Below are positions 36,551 to 45,262 of a stretch of 64,000 nucleotides of DNA, piece after piece; position 1 is the stretch's first letter; every line of letters starts with the position of its first letter. Source of the stretch: Nocardia rhizosphaerihabitans (GTDB lineage Bacteria > Actinomycetota > Actinomycetes > Mycobacteriales > Mycobacteriaceae); NCBI RefSeq assembly GCF_014646295.1, contig NZ_BMNE01000003.1, positions 186,001 to 250,000 on the forward strand, in the 5' to 3' direction. The notes beneath the pieces were generated by a model. It ran no database searches and was not told the origin of the DNA. It saw nothing but the letters and a program-made list of their open reading frames with translations. A program made the translations under genes and the position numbers.

Positions 36551-36991
36551 GTGGGACGTGTCGGGAATCGCTGGGTGATCGTCGCCGCGCTGCTGGGCGT
36601 CGTCACGGCCGGGCTGGGCGTTCGCGCCGCGGAGTTGTCGGCTCCGGCCGAGACGGTGATCGCCGCCGAGGGCACGGCGGTGCCGCGAACACCGGTGCGG
36701 ATCGCCTACGGGGACGCGCCCGACACCTTCGGCGACCTGTATCTGCCGCCCACACCGCACACCCGCCTGCCGGTGGTCGTGCTGATCCACGGCGGCGGGT
36801 GGGCGCAGAACCGCACCCTCGCCCAGTTCGACGCGCACGCACAGGCATTGGCGGCGGACGGTGTCGCGGTGTGGAACATCGATAACCGTCGTGTCGGCGG
36901 CGACGGCGGGGGCCACTGTGCCGCGCGCCGCGCGGTAGTCATGTCATGTCGGCGAAGCGTTCTACTTCTTCGATGCGGCCCGAGACGATGA
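36551..36991 (+). pseudogene. Truncated alpha/beta-hydrolase (esterase)
   Basis: The frame starts at GTG 36551 behind GAAGGAG, has a signal-like hydrophobic start (WVIVAALLGVVTAGLGV), and the esterase oxyanion motif VVVLIHGGGWAQN followed by VAVWNIDNRRVGGDG. After about 36915 the expected continuation is replaced by Cys- and Arg-rich codons and a stop at 36991. This tail lies on top of the convergent trkA gene. The catalytic Ser, Asp and His of the family are therefore missing. A deletion that joined this gene to the trkA end explains the structure. Confidence 0.75.
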
Positions 36992-37613
36992 GCTGATCGC
37001 CTTCGGCTATGACGGAATTCGCTGTGGCGTAGGTGAATTCGCCGCCCTGATGTTTGATGCCGACGACGGTGATGTCGAAGTGCTGGCGCAGCCCGCTGTC
37101 GGTGAGGGTCTTGCCGACCGCGGAGCGAGGTGCGGTGGTCTTGGCCATGGCGTAGTCGGCGTCGAACTCGATGTAATCGATCATCCGGCCGGTCACCAGG
37201 TGCGCGACGCGTTCGCCCATGTCGTGTTCGGGGAGCACGACATGGTGGGCGCCGACGCGTTCGAGGATCTGCCCGTGCTGGCGGCTGGTCGCCTTGGCCC
37301 AGATCTTGGGGATCCGGCAATCCGACAGGAGCGAGGTGGTCAGGATGCTGGCCTCCATGTTGGAGCCGATACCGACCACGGCGTGCGGGAAGTCCGGCAC
37401 ACCGAGCTGTTCGAGGGCATCCATGTCGGTGGTGTCCGCGACCGCGACGTGGGTGAGTTCGTCGGAATACTGTTGCACCAGATGAGGATTGGAGTCGATG
37501 GCGAGAACTTCGGAGCCGTGGGTGACGAGTTCGCGGGCCAGTGCGCTGCCGAAACGGCCGAGGCCGATGACGACGACGCGGGTGCCGTGTTTGCGTGGCG
37601 TTCTACCCAACAA
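36939..37613 (-). CDS. trkA: Potassium uptake regulatory subunit TrkA/KtrA
   Basis: The protein has a TrkA-N NAD(H)/ATP-binding Rossmann domain (VVVIGLGRFGSALARELVTHG; VLAIDSNPHLVQ; VADTTDMDALEQLGV) and a C-terminal RCK_C domain (about 140-225). It gates the TrkH channel at the cytosolic face. The best start is TTG ending at 37613, because GGAGGAG lies seven bases upstream; an in-frame GTG at 37655 would overlap trkH by 53 bp without a ribosome binding site. The gene begins inside the last codons of trkH, indicating coupled translation. Confidence 0.9.
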   Translation of the reverse strand: MLGRTPRKHGTRVVVIGLGRFGSALARELVTHGSEVLAIDSNPHLVQQYSDELTHVAVADTTDMDALEQLGVPDFPHAVVGIGSNMEASILTTSLLSDCRIPKIWAKATSRQHGQILERVGAHHVVLPEHDMGERVAHLVTGRMIDYIEFDADYAMAKTTAPRSAVGKTLTDSGLRQHFDITVVGIKHQGGEFTYATANSVIAEGDQLIVSGRIEEVERFADMT

Positions 37614-38988
37614 TGGGACGCTCCTCCGGGAGTTCGTAGCGACGGCCGCGCTCACGCAGGGCGAGCGCGGTGGCCAGGGTGATGGGGCCGAGGCGGCCCA
37701 AGAACATGAGTGCGATGAGCACGATCAGTCCGGGATCAGGAATGTCGGCGGTGATACCGGTGGACAGCCCGACGGTGCCGAACGCCGAGACGACTTCGAA
37801 CAGCACGGCATCGAGGTCCATCCCGGTGATCGTCAGCAGGGTGAGTGTGCCGACGACGACAGCGCCGACGCCCAGCAGCGCGACCGTGATCGCCTGTCGT
37901 TGCACGGGGGCGGCCAGGCGACGGTCGAGGACATGCACGGTCGGCTCACCGCGGACCTCGGCGACGATGACGAACGCCAGCAAGGCGAAAGTGGTGACCT
38001 TGATCCCGCCCGCGGTACCCGCGCTGCCGCCACCGATGAACATCAGCACATCGTTGACCAGCAGGGTCGAGGAGTGCATCGCGCCGACGTCGACCGAATT
38101 GAATCCCGCGGTGCGGGGTGACAATCCGTGGAAGCCGCCGACGAGGAGCTTGTGCACCGCTCCGAGTGGGCCGAGTGTGCCTGGGTTGGACCACTCGAAC
38201 GCGGTCACTGCGACGATGCCGACGACACCGAGCGCGAAGTAGGTGATGAGCGTGAGCCTGGTGTGCAGTGACCAGTGCCGGTGCCGCCCGCGACGGCGAA
38301 GCGAGCGGGTGACTTCGAAGACGACCGGGAACCCGAGTCCGCCGATGACCAGGGCGGCGGTGATGGGAACGATGATCCACGGATCGGTCGCGAATCCCAC
38401 CAGGCTGTCCTGGTAGAGCCCGAAGCCGGCGTTGTTGTATGCCGAGATCGCGTGGAAGACCCCGAGATAGACCCCACGCCACCCGCCTTGGTCGTAGCCG
38501 AAGACGAAACGCAGGCTCAGTATGAGCGCGGTGACGGCCTCGACCGCCAGGCTCATCCGGATGACACCGATCACGACGCGACGGCTTTCCCCGAGACGCA
38601 GCGTCTTCGTTTCGGACTGGGCGATCAGCTGCATCCGCAGGCCCATGCGCCGGGCCACCAGCAACCCGAGCAGCGAGGCCAGGGTCATGATTCCGAGGCC
38701 ACCGATCTGGATCAAGCCGAGGACGACCAGCTCACCGAACAGCGACCAGTGGCTTTCTGTGTCGACGACGACGAGCCCGGTGACGCACACCGCGGAGACC
38801 GCGGTGAACAGCGCTGTGATGGGCGCGGTCACGGTCCGGGATTCGGCGGCCACAGGCAGCATCAGCAGCAGTGTCCCGGCCAGCGTCGCGGCGCCGAAGC
38901 CGAACACGACCAATCGGGCCGGATGCCGAGGGCTGGGCAGGAGGCGCCCGACTATCTCCTTCGAATTGATGCGAGAGCGCTTCACCAT
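37603..38988 (-). CDS. trkH: Potassium transporter subunit TrkH/KtrB
   Basis: The 461-residue membrane protein has the four M1-P-M2 repeats of the Trk/Ktr family. Selectivity-filter regions are VSAVCVTGLVVVD, ISAYNNAGFGLY, LSPRTAGFNSVD and SAFGTVGLSTGI, each with the conserved glycine. It moves K+ into the cell with TrkA as gate. The ATG ending at 38988 (MVKRSRINSKEIVG) was chosen; upstream codons overlap the divergent RCK remnant. The gene overlaps trkA by about ten bases. Confidence 0.93.
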   Translation of the reverse strand: MVKRSRINSKEIVGRLLPSPRHPARLVVFGFGAATLAGTLLLMLPVAAESRTVTAPITALFTAVSAVCVTGLVVVDTESHWSLFGELVVLGLIQIGGLGIMTLASLLGLLVARRMGLRMQLIAQSETKTLRLGESRRVVIGVIRMSLAVEAVTALILSLRFVFGYDQGGWRGVYLGVFHAISAYNNAGFGLYQDSLVGFATDPWIIVPITAALVIGGLGFPVVFEVTRSLRRRGRHRHWSLHTRLTLITYFALGVVGIVAVTAFEWSNPGTLGPLGAVHKLLVGGFHGLSPRTAGFNSVDVGAMHSSTLLVNDVLMFIGGGSAGTAGGIKVTTFALLAFVIVAEVRGEPTVHVLDRRLAAPVQRQAITVALLGVGAVVVGTLTLLTITGMDLDAVLFEVVSAFGTVGLSTGITADIPDPGLIVLIALMFLGRLGPITLATALALRERGRRYELPEERPIVG

Positions 38989-39051
38989 CCCCGGCCCCTG
39001 GATATCGGCGCGGCTCGCCAGCTGATCTTGCTTTCCTCGCGATCGCGGACC

Positions 39052-39522
39052 AGTGCTGTTAGCGTTATCGAGACTGCAGACAGCGTGGTGGTAGCGGTGG
39101 GAAACGACGAGGTCGCGGTCCGAGTCACCTCGATCGTGCGGGGATTGAACCAGGCCACGACCGTCTGCACGGCTGTCCATGACCCCGCCTGGGAACCGGT
39201 CGCGCAATGCCTCGGCGCCGACCAGGTCGTGATCGCCAGTCGGCTGTGCGGGCGCTTACTCGGCCGCGCCCTCGTCCAACCGGATCTGCCGAGTCGGATA
39301 GCCGGGTTCCTGCGAAGTCGGCCCGAGGTCGTCGTCGCGGAACGACCTCCACGAGCTGGTGAATGTGGACGTACGCTGACGGACTGTTCCCCGCTGGTTC
39401 TCGCCGCCCGACGTGACGGTCGGCTGCTGTGGCGAGATCCGGTTGCCCGGGAGTCGGTGCTCTGTTCGGATCGCGTGATGGTGCTCAGCCTCTCGTGGGG
39501 GCCGAGGCGTGATGGGCGGTAA
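39052..39522 (+). pseudogene. RCK/TrkA-N remnant (potassium channel-like)
   Basis: A rightward frame holds VIETADSVVVAVGNDEVAVR, VTSIVRGLNQATTVCTAVHD, CLGADQVVIASRLCGRLLGR and ALVQPDLPSRIAGFL. This is the second half of a Rossmann-type RCK domain as in NAD-binding potassium channels, followed by about 75 residues of a downstream domain. The nucleotide-binding glycine motif and any channel part are missing. The preceding codons of the frame overlap trkH antisense and are not coding. A fragment left by a rearrangement next to trkH is the simplest reading; a short functional protein from an internal GTG cannot be excluded. Confidence 0.55.
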
Positions 39523-39902
39523 GGATCGCCCAACGGTGTCGGCCACTCGTAGTGGGTGCCCAGAGCACACCGTGAGCGAGTAACGCCGAGCGGACTCGGG
39601 TATCGCCAGGTCTGGTACCAGCCGGCCGAGAGCGCTCGAATCGCGCCTGTGAGTCTTGTGAGTCTGGGTGAGAGGCTCTCGACGCTGGATGAGAAATCAC
39701 GATAGGCCAGCCTAATTGTGATGATCGCGGACCTGTTCACACGCGGCTGTATGGATTCCGTCAAAATTGTGGGCGCCGGGTCGCAAGATTGGCCGATCCC
39801 CCGCGCAGGGCGACGTAGTCGTGACGGTGAGAAACTTCCAGACGATCGTCAGCGGTGCAGGGTTGCGGGGGAGACGGCAGGCTTTCCTGGGCGTGTTTGT
39901 GC
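39523..39902. other. Intergenic, no gene seen
   Basis: The 380 bases between the RCK remnant and the exporter permease end contain only short open frames. They have lower GC than their neighbours around 39650-39770. No box, hairpin with T-tract or RNA gene was recognised. Confidence 0.4.
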
Positions 39903-40739
39903 TCAGCCGAGGTCGCGCTGATTGAATCGGTAGGTCCCGGCGGCGACCAGGATGAGCGACGCGGCGGCCAGAGCGGCGGCGCCGCTGACGCTGATGCCGT
40001 TTCGGAGGGGTTCGCTGTCGATGTAGTAGTGGAACGGGGACAGGTAGGCGGTCCAGCCGAGTCCGATCGTGTCGGCGAAGCTGTGTGCGGCCCAGGTCGA
40101 GACTCCGACGACCGCTGTGAGCGCGAAGACGGTGGCGCGGTGGCCGGTGACAGCTCCGATCGTGGTGGCCAGCGCGCCGAAGCAGACGGTCAGCAGGACC
40201 AGGTGGACACACTGCGCGGCGAATTGACCGACACCGACCGTGGTGAGGTCGGCGGAGCTGCGGATGGCGAGCATGGTCAGCAACACGACGACCCCGATTC
40301 CGGTCGCGGCGGCGATGAGGGCGGCGAAGCGCTCCGCGATGAGTGAGGTACGGGTGAGCGGGTGGGCGAGCAGCAGATCGAGGGTGCCGGATTCTTCGTC
40401 GGCGGCCGAGACCCTGGCGCCGACGGCGGCGCCGAAGAACATCGCCAGCAGGGGCACGATGAGCCCGAACACGGTAGATCCGAGGTAGCCCGCGGCAGAA
40501 GAGATGTCGTTCATGTTCAAGGCATCGCGCAGCCCTTCGGGAAGGTTCTCGGCCTGGGCGGCGCCGTTGGCGGCCATCTGCGGGTAGAAGCTGGCGTAGG
40601 CGGCCGCGGCGACGGTGATGCCGACGGTCCAGCCGAGCAGGCTGCGGCGGGAGTCGCGCAGGGTTTTGGTGAAGACGACGGTGCGGGCGGTGGCGACGGC
40701 GGGTTCGATCATGGGCCCGATCGCGGCGGTGGCAGACAT
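39903..40739 (-). CDS. ABC-2 type exporter permease
   Basis: The 278-residue protein has six hydrophobic segments and the ABC-2 landmark AADEESGTLDLLLAHPLTRTSL between helices two and three. A cytosolic N-terminus (VFTKTLRDSRRSLLGW) and a periplasmic stretch ending in AYLSPFHYYIDSEPL are typical. It follows the ATPase gene by nine bases, and the pair forms an exporter with one permease type, probably acting as a dimer. The divergent regulator suggests that a drug or lipid-like compound is exported; the substrate is not identifiable. Confidence 0.88.
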   Translation of the reverse strand: MSATAAIGPMIEPAVATARTVVFTKTLRDSRRSLLGWTVGITVAAAAYASFYPQMAANGAAQAENLPEGLRDALNMNDISSAAGYLGSTVFGLIVPLLAMFFGAAVGARVSAADEESGTLDLLLAHPLTRTSLIAERFAALIAAATGIGVVVLLTMLAIRSSADLTTVGVGQFAAQCVHLVLLTVCFGALATTIGAVTGHRATVFALTAVVGVSTWAAHSFADTIGLGWTAYLSPFHYYIDSEPLRNGISVSGAAALAAASLILVAAGTYRFNQRDLG

Positions 40740-40748
40740 ATGTTCCTC

Positions 40749-41657
40749 TCAGGCTGCGGGCTGGCGGGCCGCGGCGTAGTGGCTGTGGAAGATCTCGTCG
40801 AGGTGAGGTTCGGTGATGGTCAACGTGAGTACGGTGTGGCGGGCGGCGGCTTTGACGACGGCATCCGGTGATCCCGACAGTCCGGCACGCAGGACCGAGC
40901 CCGTCTCGTCCAGGCGCGGGTCGATCAAGCCGGGGACCGCGCGGAACTCCTCGATCGCGACAGGGTCGGCGAAGCCGATTTCGATGTGCCGGATCGCGGC
41001 GGCGCGCAGGTCGGCGACGGTGTCGAGGGCGACCAGCGCCCCGTCACGCAGAATGCCGACGCGGTCGGCGACGGCTTCGACCTCGTCCATGATGTGGCTG
41101 GACATGAAGACCGTCTGGCCGTTGTCGGCCGCCTCGGTGACCAAGTCGAGGAAGGTCTGCTGCACCAGGGGGTCCAGGCCCGAGGTCGGTTCGTCCAGGA
41201 TCAGCAGTTCGGGGGTGTGCATGAAAGCCTGTACCAGGCCGACTTTCTGCCGGTTGCCTTTGGACAGGCTCTTGATCGTGGTGGTGGGGTCGAGCCCGAG
41301 GCGTTCGGTGAGCTCGTCGATTCGTGGCTGGGGTACCCCACCGCGCAGGTCGGCCAGGAAGCGTAGGCAATCTCGAACCTTCTGCCGCCCGTCGACGACG
41401 AAATCGCCTGCCAGATAGCCGATGCGGCGTCGCATGGCGACGCCGTTCTCCCTGGGATCGAGTCCGAGGACCGACGCTGTTCCGGCGGTGGGGCGGATCA
41501 GATCCAGGAGGAGCCGGATGGTGGTCGACTTGCCTGCTCCGTTGGGTCCGAGGTAGCCGAACACCTCCCCGGATCGGACGTCGAGGGTAAGGCCGGTGAG
41601 CCCTCGCCGTGTGCCGTAGGTCTTGGTGAGTTCCCGGATTTCGATGGCGTTGCTCAT
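40749..41657 (-). CDS. ABC exporter ATPase
   Basis: The 302-residue ATPase has Walker A GPNGAGKST (about 40), signature LSKGNRQKVGL, Walker B LLILDEPTSGLDP and the switch His in SSHIMDEVEAVADRVG. The last 80 residues are the DUF4162-type extension seen in multidrug and antibiotic exporters. It is the first gene of the operon with the permease. An operator-like palindrome sits 21 bp upstream of its ATG, shared with the divergent regulator. Confidence 0.92.
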   Translation of the reverse strand: MSNAIEIRELTKTYGTRRGLTGLTLDVRSGEVFGYLGPNGAGKSTTIRLLLDLIRPTAGTASVLGLDPRENGVAMRRRIGYLAGDFVVDGRQKVRDCLRFLADLRGGVPQPRIDELTERLGLDPTTTIKSLSKGNRQKVGLVQAFMHTPELLILDEPTSGLDPLVQQTFLDLVTEAADNGQTVFMSSHIMDEVEAVADRVGILRDGALVALDTVADLRAAAIRHIEIGFADPVAIEEFRAVPGLIDPRLDETGSVLRAGLSGSPDAVVKAAARHTVLTLTITEPHLDEIFHSHYAAARQPAA

Positions 41658-41677
41658 GTCTCGAACACTATCAAGAT

Positions 41678-41699
41678 TTCAGAGATCTGTGAATATTCA
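41678..41699. promoter_or_regulatory. Overlapping palindromes, probable regulator operator
   Basis: TTCAGAGATCTGTGAA (41678-41693) is an imperfect palindrome with two mismatches. It overlaps the perfect palindrome TGAATATTCA (41690-41699). Both lie in the 73-bp gap between the ABC ATPase start (41657) and the divergent regulator start (41731). The position fits a repressor site covering both promoters. Confidence 0.6.
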
Positions 41700-41730
41700 G
41701 AACGCTTGGAGTTGTCTGTACTATGTGGGC

Positions 41731-42198
41731 ATGGATTCCGATCAGCGACTTCGCGATGCCGCCGAGCGGCTGGCCTTGACCATGTCCGAGGGCGGCATGC
41801 AGAAGACGACGGCTCGGGTGATGACCGCACTGCTCTACACCGAGCAGGAGACGATGACCGCCGCGGACCTGTGCGAGCGCCTGTCGATCAGCACTGGCGC
41901 GGTATCGACGGCGATCAAACAGCTGTCACAGTCGGGGATGGTGGAACGGGTGCCGGCGCCGGGGAGTCGCCGTGAGCACTACCGGTTTCCGAAAGGTGTA
42001 TGGGCACAACTGTTCTCGCAGCAGAACGTCATGCTCAAGATCATGAAGGATGCCGCCCGGGAGGGACTCGATGCCCTGACGGGCGAATCGGTCACCTCCG
42101 CACGCCTGCACGAGATGCAGGACTTCTACGGATACATGGAGCAAGAGATGCCCGCCCTCATCGAACGATGGCGCGATCGCAGCGAGAGTCGGACCTGA
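41731..42198 (+). CDS. GbsR/MarR-family transcriptional regulator
   Basis: The 155-residue protein starts MDSDQRLRDAAERLALTM and has a winged helix-turn-helix: MTAADLCERLSISTGAVSTA, IKQLSQSGMVERVPAPGSRR, then EHYRFPKGVWAQL. The pattern is that of the GbsR-like branch of MarR proteins. It is divergent from the ABC exporter operon and presumably represses it and itself through the palindromes in the gap. The start at 41731 leaves room for the operator; the longer frame to 41623 runs into the exporter gene. The ribosome binding site is weak (TGTGGGC). Confidence 0.88.
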   Translation: MDSDQRLRDAAERLALTMSEGGMQKTTARVMTALLYTEQETMTAADLCERLSISTGAVSTAIKQLSQSGMVERVPAPGSRREHYRFPKGVWAQLFSQQNVMLKIMKDAAREGLDALTGESVTSARLHEMQDFYGYMEQEMPALIERWRDRSESRT

Positions 42199-42249
42199 GA
42201 CGGCTCGGGGGCGACCGGGCCGGTAGAAACTGACAGGAGTACACCGAAG

Positions 42250-42687
42250 ATGAAGTCTGGAAGGGCATTCACGCGTGTTCGCCGCACGGTGTTCGCCAGG
42301 CATTCGAACCCTTGGAGCGCGTGGTCTCGCTGGGCGACGACGCCCTTGCTCCTGGTTCCGGTGTGGAATCGGAGCTGGTCGCAAGCAGCCGCTGTCGGCG
42401 TATGGTTCGCCGTGAACCCGGTGCTCTTCCCGGAGCCGGCAGGGCGACCGGCTTGGGCGACGAAAGCGATCCTAGGGGAGGAACTATGGCTTGCCGACCA
42501 CCCCGGAGACGCAGCCTTGGCGGTTGACGCCGCGGCCACCGGGGCGGGGCTGGTCGGGCTGCTCGGGGCGTGGCATCGGCGTCCGGTTCCCGCCGCGGTC
42601 GGGAGCGGTGTGGCGATGCTGTTGTTGCTCGGGTACTGGGAGCTCATGGCCCGCTACTACGAAATGCACTGGCCCGGAAGGAAATAG
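42250..42687 (+). CDS. Membrane protein (DUF6653-like)
   Basis: The 145-residue protein has hydrophobic stretches near residues 30-55 (WATTPLLLVPVWNRSW, QAAAVGVWFAVNPVLF) and 92-132 (TGAGLVGLLGAWHR, VGSGVAMLLLLGYWEL). The motif ARHSNPWSAWSRWATTPLL near the start is shared with a group of small actinobacterial membrane proteins often annotated DUF6653. Function is unknown. It follows the regulator by 50 bp and precedes the hydrolase by 9 bp, so it may be in one transcript with both. Confidence 0.8.
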   Translation: MKSGRAFTRVRRTVFARHSNPWSAWSRWATTPLLLVPVWNRSWSQAAAVGVWFAVNPVLFPEPAGRPAWATKAILGEELWLADHPGDAALAVDAAATGAGLVGLLGAWHRRPVPAAVGSGVAMLLLLGYWELMARYYEMHWPGRK

Positions 42688-42696
42688 GATGGCGCA

Positions 42697-43560
42697 GTGG
42701 CTTCTGTCTACAAGAGCGCCGACGCGCAACGCCTGATCCAGGGCTGGTGCAGGAATCGTATCGATGGCTGGAATGTCGAGCATCGGCGATGGGATGTGGT
42801 CACCGCCGCGGGTGCTACCAGCGTCGTCGCCGCCGGAGCGGAACCGACTGATACGGCGCCGTCGATCGTGCTGGTGCCGGGCACCAACATGAACGCCGCG
42901 GTATCGCTGCCCTTTGCCGAGAAACTGGCTCGTCGATGGCCCACGCTCATCCTCGATGTTCCAGGACAACCGGGTCTCAGCGCCGACCACCGTCCCCGCC
43001 GGAACCGGATGGCATGGTACGGACAATGGCTGGCCGAAGCGCTGGAGAGCACGATAGCCGGGTCTGCCGTCGTCGTGGGCCACTCACTCGGCGGTGCTAT
43101 TGCCCTAGCTTGTCCGTCCCCGCAGATCGCCGGCCGAGTGCTCATTTCACCCGCGGGTTTAGTTCGCCTTGCCGTAGCGCCCTCGATCCTGGCCGCCACA
43201 ATCCCGTGGCTCGCTCGCCCGACCGCAGCTCGCACGAACCGGCTCCTCCAACACATGCTGGCACCAGAACACAGAGTGCCTGAGGAGCTCAGCGACTGGA
43301 TGACGCAGGTAGCCCGCCACTGCCGCAGCAGTCTGGCGCCCCCGCCGCTGCCGACGGCAGTGCTGGCCGCAGTCCGACAGCAAGCGACCTGTCTGGTCGC
43401 TATCGGCCGAGACGACGTATTCCTCCCGCCGGGCCGTATCGGTCCCGCCGTACGGCGGAGTCTGGGAACCGACCTGCGAATCCTGGACCACTGTGGCCAC
43501 CTCGGTCTCGACGAACAACCGAACGAGATCACCCGATTGATCGCAGAAATCACCTCCTGA
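42697..43560 (+). CDS. Alpha/beta-hydrolase
   Basis: The 287-residue hydrolase begins at a GTG behind AGGATGG. The oxyanion region is SIVLVPGTNMNAA, the nucleophile elbow VVGHSLGGAIALA (Ser about residue 130), the acid likely Asp in AIGRDDVFLPPG, and the His in ILDHCGHLGLDEQP. No signal peptide is seen. Substrate is unknown; the family includes lipases and esterases. Its location behind the regulator and exporter suggests a link to the same stress or compound. Confidence 0.88.
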   Translation: MASVYKSADAQRLIQGWCRNRIDGWNVEHRRWDVVTAAGATSVVAAGAEPTDTAPSIVLVPGTNMNAAVSLPFAEKLARRWPTLILDVPGQPGLSADHRPRRNRMAWYGQWLAEALESTIAGSAVVVGHSLGGAIALACPSPQIAGRVLISPAGLVRLAVAPSILAATIPWLARPTAARTNRLLQHMLAPEHRVPEELSDWMTQVARHCRSSLAPPPLPTAVLAAVRQQATCLVAIGRDDVFLPPGRIGPAVRRSLGTDLRILDHCGHLGLDEQPNEITRLIAEITS

Positions 43561-43568
43561 ACGGCCAG

Positions 43569-43687
43569 TAGGGGTCAGCGGCTCGTTCACCGACGTGTGG
43601 GGCGCGAAGTCGGCCAAGACGTTCAACATCTGGTTGATCGCGCTGGGTTCGGCGGTTGCGTACTGGCGTGAGCTGGCTCGACAGTGA
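43569..43687 (+). pseudogene. Short C-terminal membrane-protein remnant
   Basis: Immediately after the hydrolase a rightward frame reads VSGSFTDVWGAKSAKTFNIW, then LIALGSAVAYWRELARQ and a stop. It looks like the last helix of a membrane protein. No start codon or upstream part exists because the hydrolase stop is nine bases earlier. The family is not identified. Confidence 0.35.
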
Positions 43688-43990
43688 TCCGCTGGTGCGG
43701 TTGCGAGTCCGGCCCGCGCCTCCGGACAACAGAAGGGCGTTGAGCAGTGAGAGCGTCGGGCAGGACCTGAGATCGGATGCGCCGCTTCGGGAGCGCCTTT
43801 CCGAGCTGTGTCGCGACGGTGACCGTGTGTCCGGCCCAGTAGATGTTGGAGGCGCGGATCATTGCCCTCGGCAAGGTATTCGGCGACCAGAACACTGTCT
43901 CGCCTTCTCACTTCGCCCGTGCCGGTGCCGATCCCGCGAATGGGTCTTCTCCGGCCGCGCCCATGCGGCCACCTCCACGAAGAGAAGGCC

Positions 43991-44167
43991 ATGGCACGCA
44001 ACGACAACCACCAGCCTGACCGGCAGCACGCTGCGACTGCTCTGCACCCCCGCATCGAGGCAGCGGTCCGTGCTACGGCAGCCTGCATCGCACGCAGTGC
44101 CACGCGGATCGCCCGACGTGTCGGGCGGGCGATGGCCCGTCTTGGGCAAATCGTAGAAAAATCGTAG
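43991..44167 (+). CDS. Possible 58-residue Ala/Arg-rich protein
   Basis: A short frame starts MARNDNHQPDRQHAATALHP and continues with AVRATAACIARSATRIARRV, predicted as a positively charged amphipathic helix. AGAGAAGG lies just upstream of the ATG. The frame is short, has no known family and the surrounding 700 bp otherwise lack genes, so a chance frame is possible. If made, it would be a cationic, possibly membrane- or nucleic-acid-binding peptide. Confidence 0.3.
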   Translation: MARNDNHQPDRQHAATALHPRIEAAVRATAACIARSATRIARRVGRAMARLGQIVEKS

Positions 44168-44261
44168 AAACGCCCGCGATGGAAGCCGGTAGCGCGTGAC
44201 CGGATGGTGGGAACGCAGACGACCGGGGATTTTCGAGTGGGCGGTTGGTTATCGAAGCCGA

Positions 44262-44795
44262 TTACCCCGTATTGGTGTCGGTATGCGGTGGAACGAGCAG
44301 CACCGGACGGTGGGTGTGATGGGTCAGGCTTGTCGATACCGATTCGCCTAGCAGCCGCTCCAGCAGCGAGAGGAGTCCCCCGCGGGAGGCGCCGATGATG
44401 ATCATCTCGGCGTCGTGGGCATCGGCGAGTTCGGCCAACAACTGCGCGGGGCGTCCCGGTCGGCTGTAGTAAGTCCACGGTGCGATTGCCCGGGTGAGGA
44501 TCATGTCGGCTTCTCGACCTACCTCGGCGACGGTGTCGGCGATCGCTTGTTCCCAGTCGGCGGCGTCGGGGTCGATCGGTAGGTCATCGGTATCGACGAT
44601 GTGGGCCACGTGGAGGAACCCGTCGAGTCGGGCGGCGAGGTCGATCGCGTATCGCAGGGCGGCGTGGCTTGCTCGGTGGGAGTCGAAACCGACCACCAGA
44701 TGACAGCGGACTTCAGGGCCACCGGTCGGCCCGGTGGCACGGACCGAGCTTCGCCAGTCGGCCGGAGTTGCTGGGGATGACGAGTCATCGGTCAT
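44262..44795 (-). CDS. Single-domain universal stress protein
   Basis: The 177-residue protein has one Usp domain after a 30-residue Ser- and Thr-rich N-terminus. HLVVGFDSHRASHAALRYA gives the first strand; the glycine motif is GASRGGLLSLLERLLGESVS, where G-x-x-x-G replaces the usual G-x-x-G, so ATP binding is uncertain. AGGAGGAACG precedes the ATG. Unlike the stress proteins at 1-11 kb it is short and lies outside the DosR-box region; no box was found upstream. Confidence 0.85.
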   Translation of the reverse strand: MTDDSSSPATPADWRSSVRATGPTGGPEVRCHLVVGFDSHRASHAALRYAIDLAARLDGFLHVAHIVDTDDLPIDPDAADWEQAIADTVAEVGREADMILTRAIAPWTYYSRPGRPAQLLAELADAHDAEMIIIGASRGGLLSLLERLLGESVSTSLTHHTHRPVLLVPPHTDTNTG

Positions 44796-45262
44796 CGTTC
44801 CTCCTCATAGCCCTGCCAGAGTGAGTCCGGCGCCACCGGCTGCGATGGTTGTCAGCAGGGTTTCGAAGGCACTGGCTGCTGCAGCGCCGTGGCGCTGGGT
44901 CAGCCGCACCATTCGAAGCTCGCTGTGGTGAAGGTTGTATACCCGCTTCAGAACCCCACACCCAAGATGGGCGACGCAAAGTGGGTGGCGCTGACTGGAC
45001 GACACCGGTCACGAAGCCGAGGAATGGTGAACCGGTCACGCCTGACTTTGTTCAGTCCTATCGACTGCACGGCAGACCCATTTGCTGACAAAGACCGCGG
45101 TTCCCGGTATCTGATTCGCCGGCATCGACGTGGCGGCGACGGAAGGTCTGGCTGCCGATCGATCGGGCGGAGCCTTCGGGTTCCCGGGGGATTTCGCGTT
45201 GGGGTCCGCCTGCGGTTCCGAGCGCGGCGTTTCCGGGGATCGGCGCGGGATAGTGTGGCGGT
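44796..45262. other. Intergenic region with a possible small leftward frame
   Basis: A leftward frame ends at 44805, ten bases before the stress protein ribosome binding site. It reads MVRLTQRHGAAAASAFETLL, then TTIAAGGAGLTLAGL from an internal ATG near 44907, or longer from 45005. It may be a short leader-type protein or chance. The rest (45006-45262) shows nothing. Confidence 0.3.

Noticed and set aside
38275..39051. Long rightward frame before the RCK remnant
   Set aside because: It is antisense to trkH and has a Gly, Asp and Gln composition typical of shadows; only the part after 39052 shows protein similarity.
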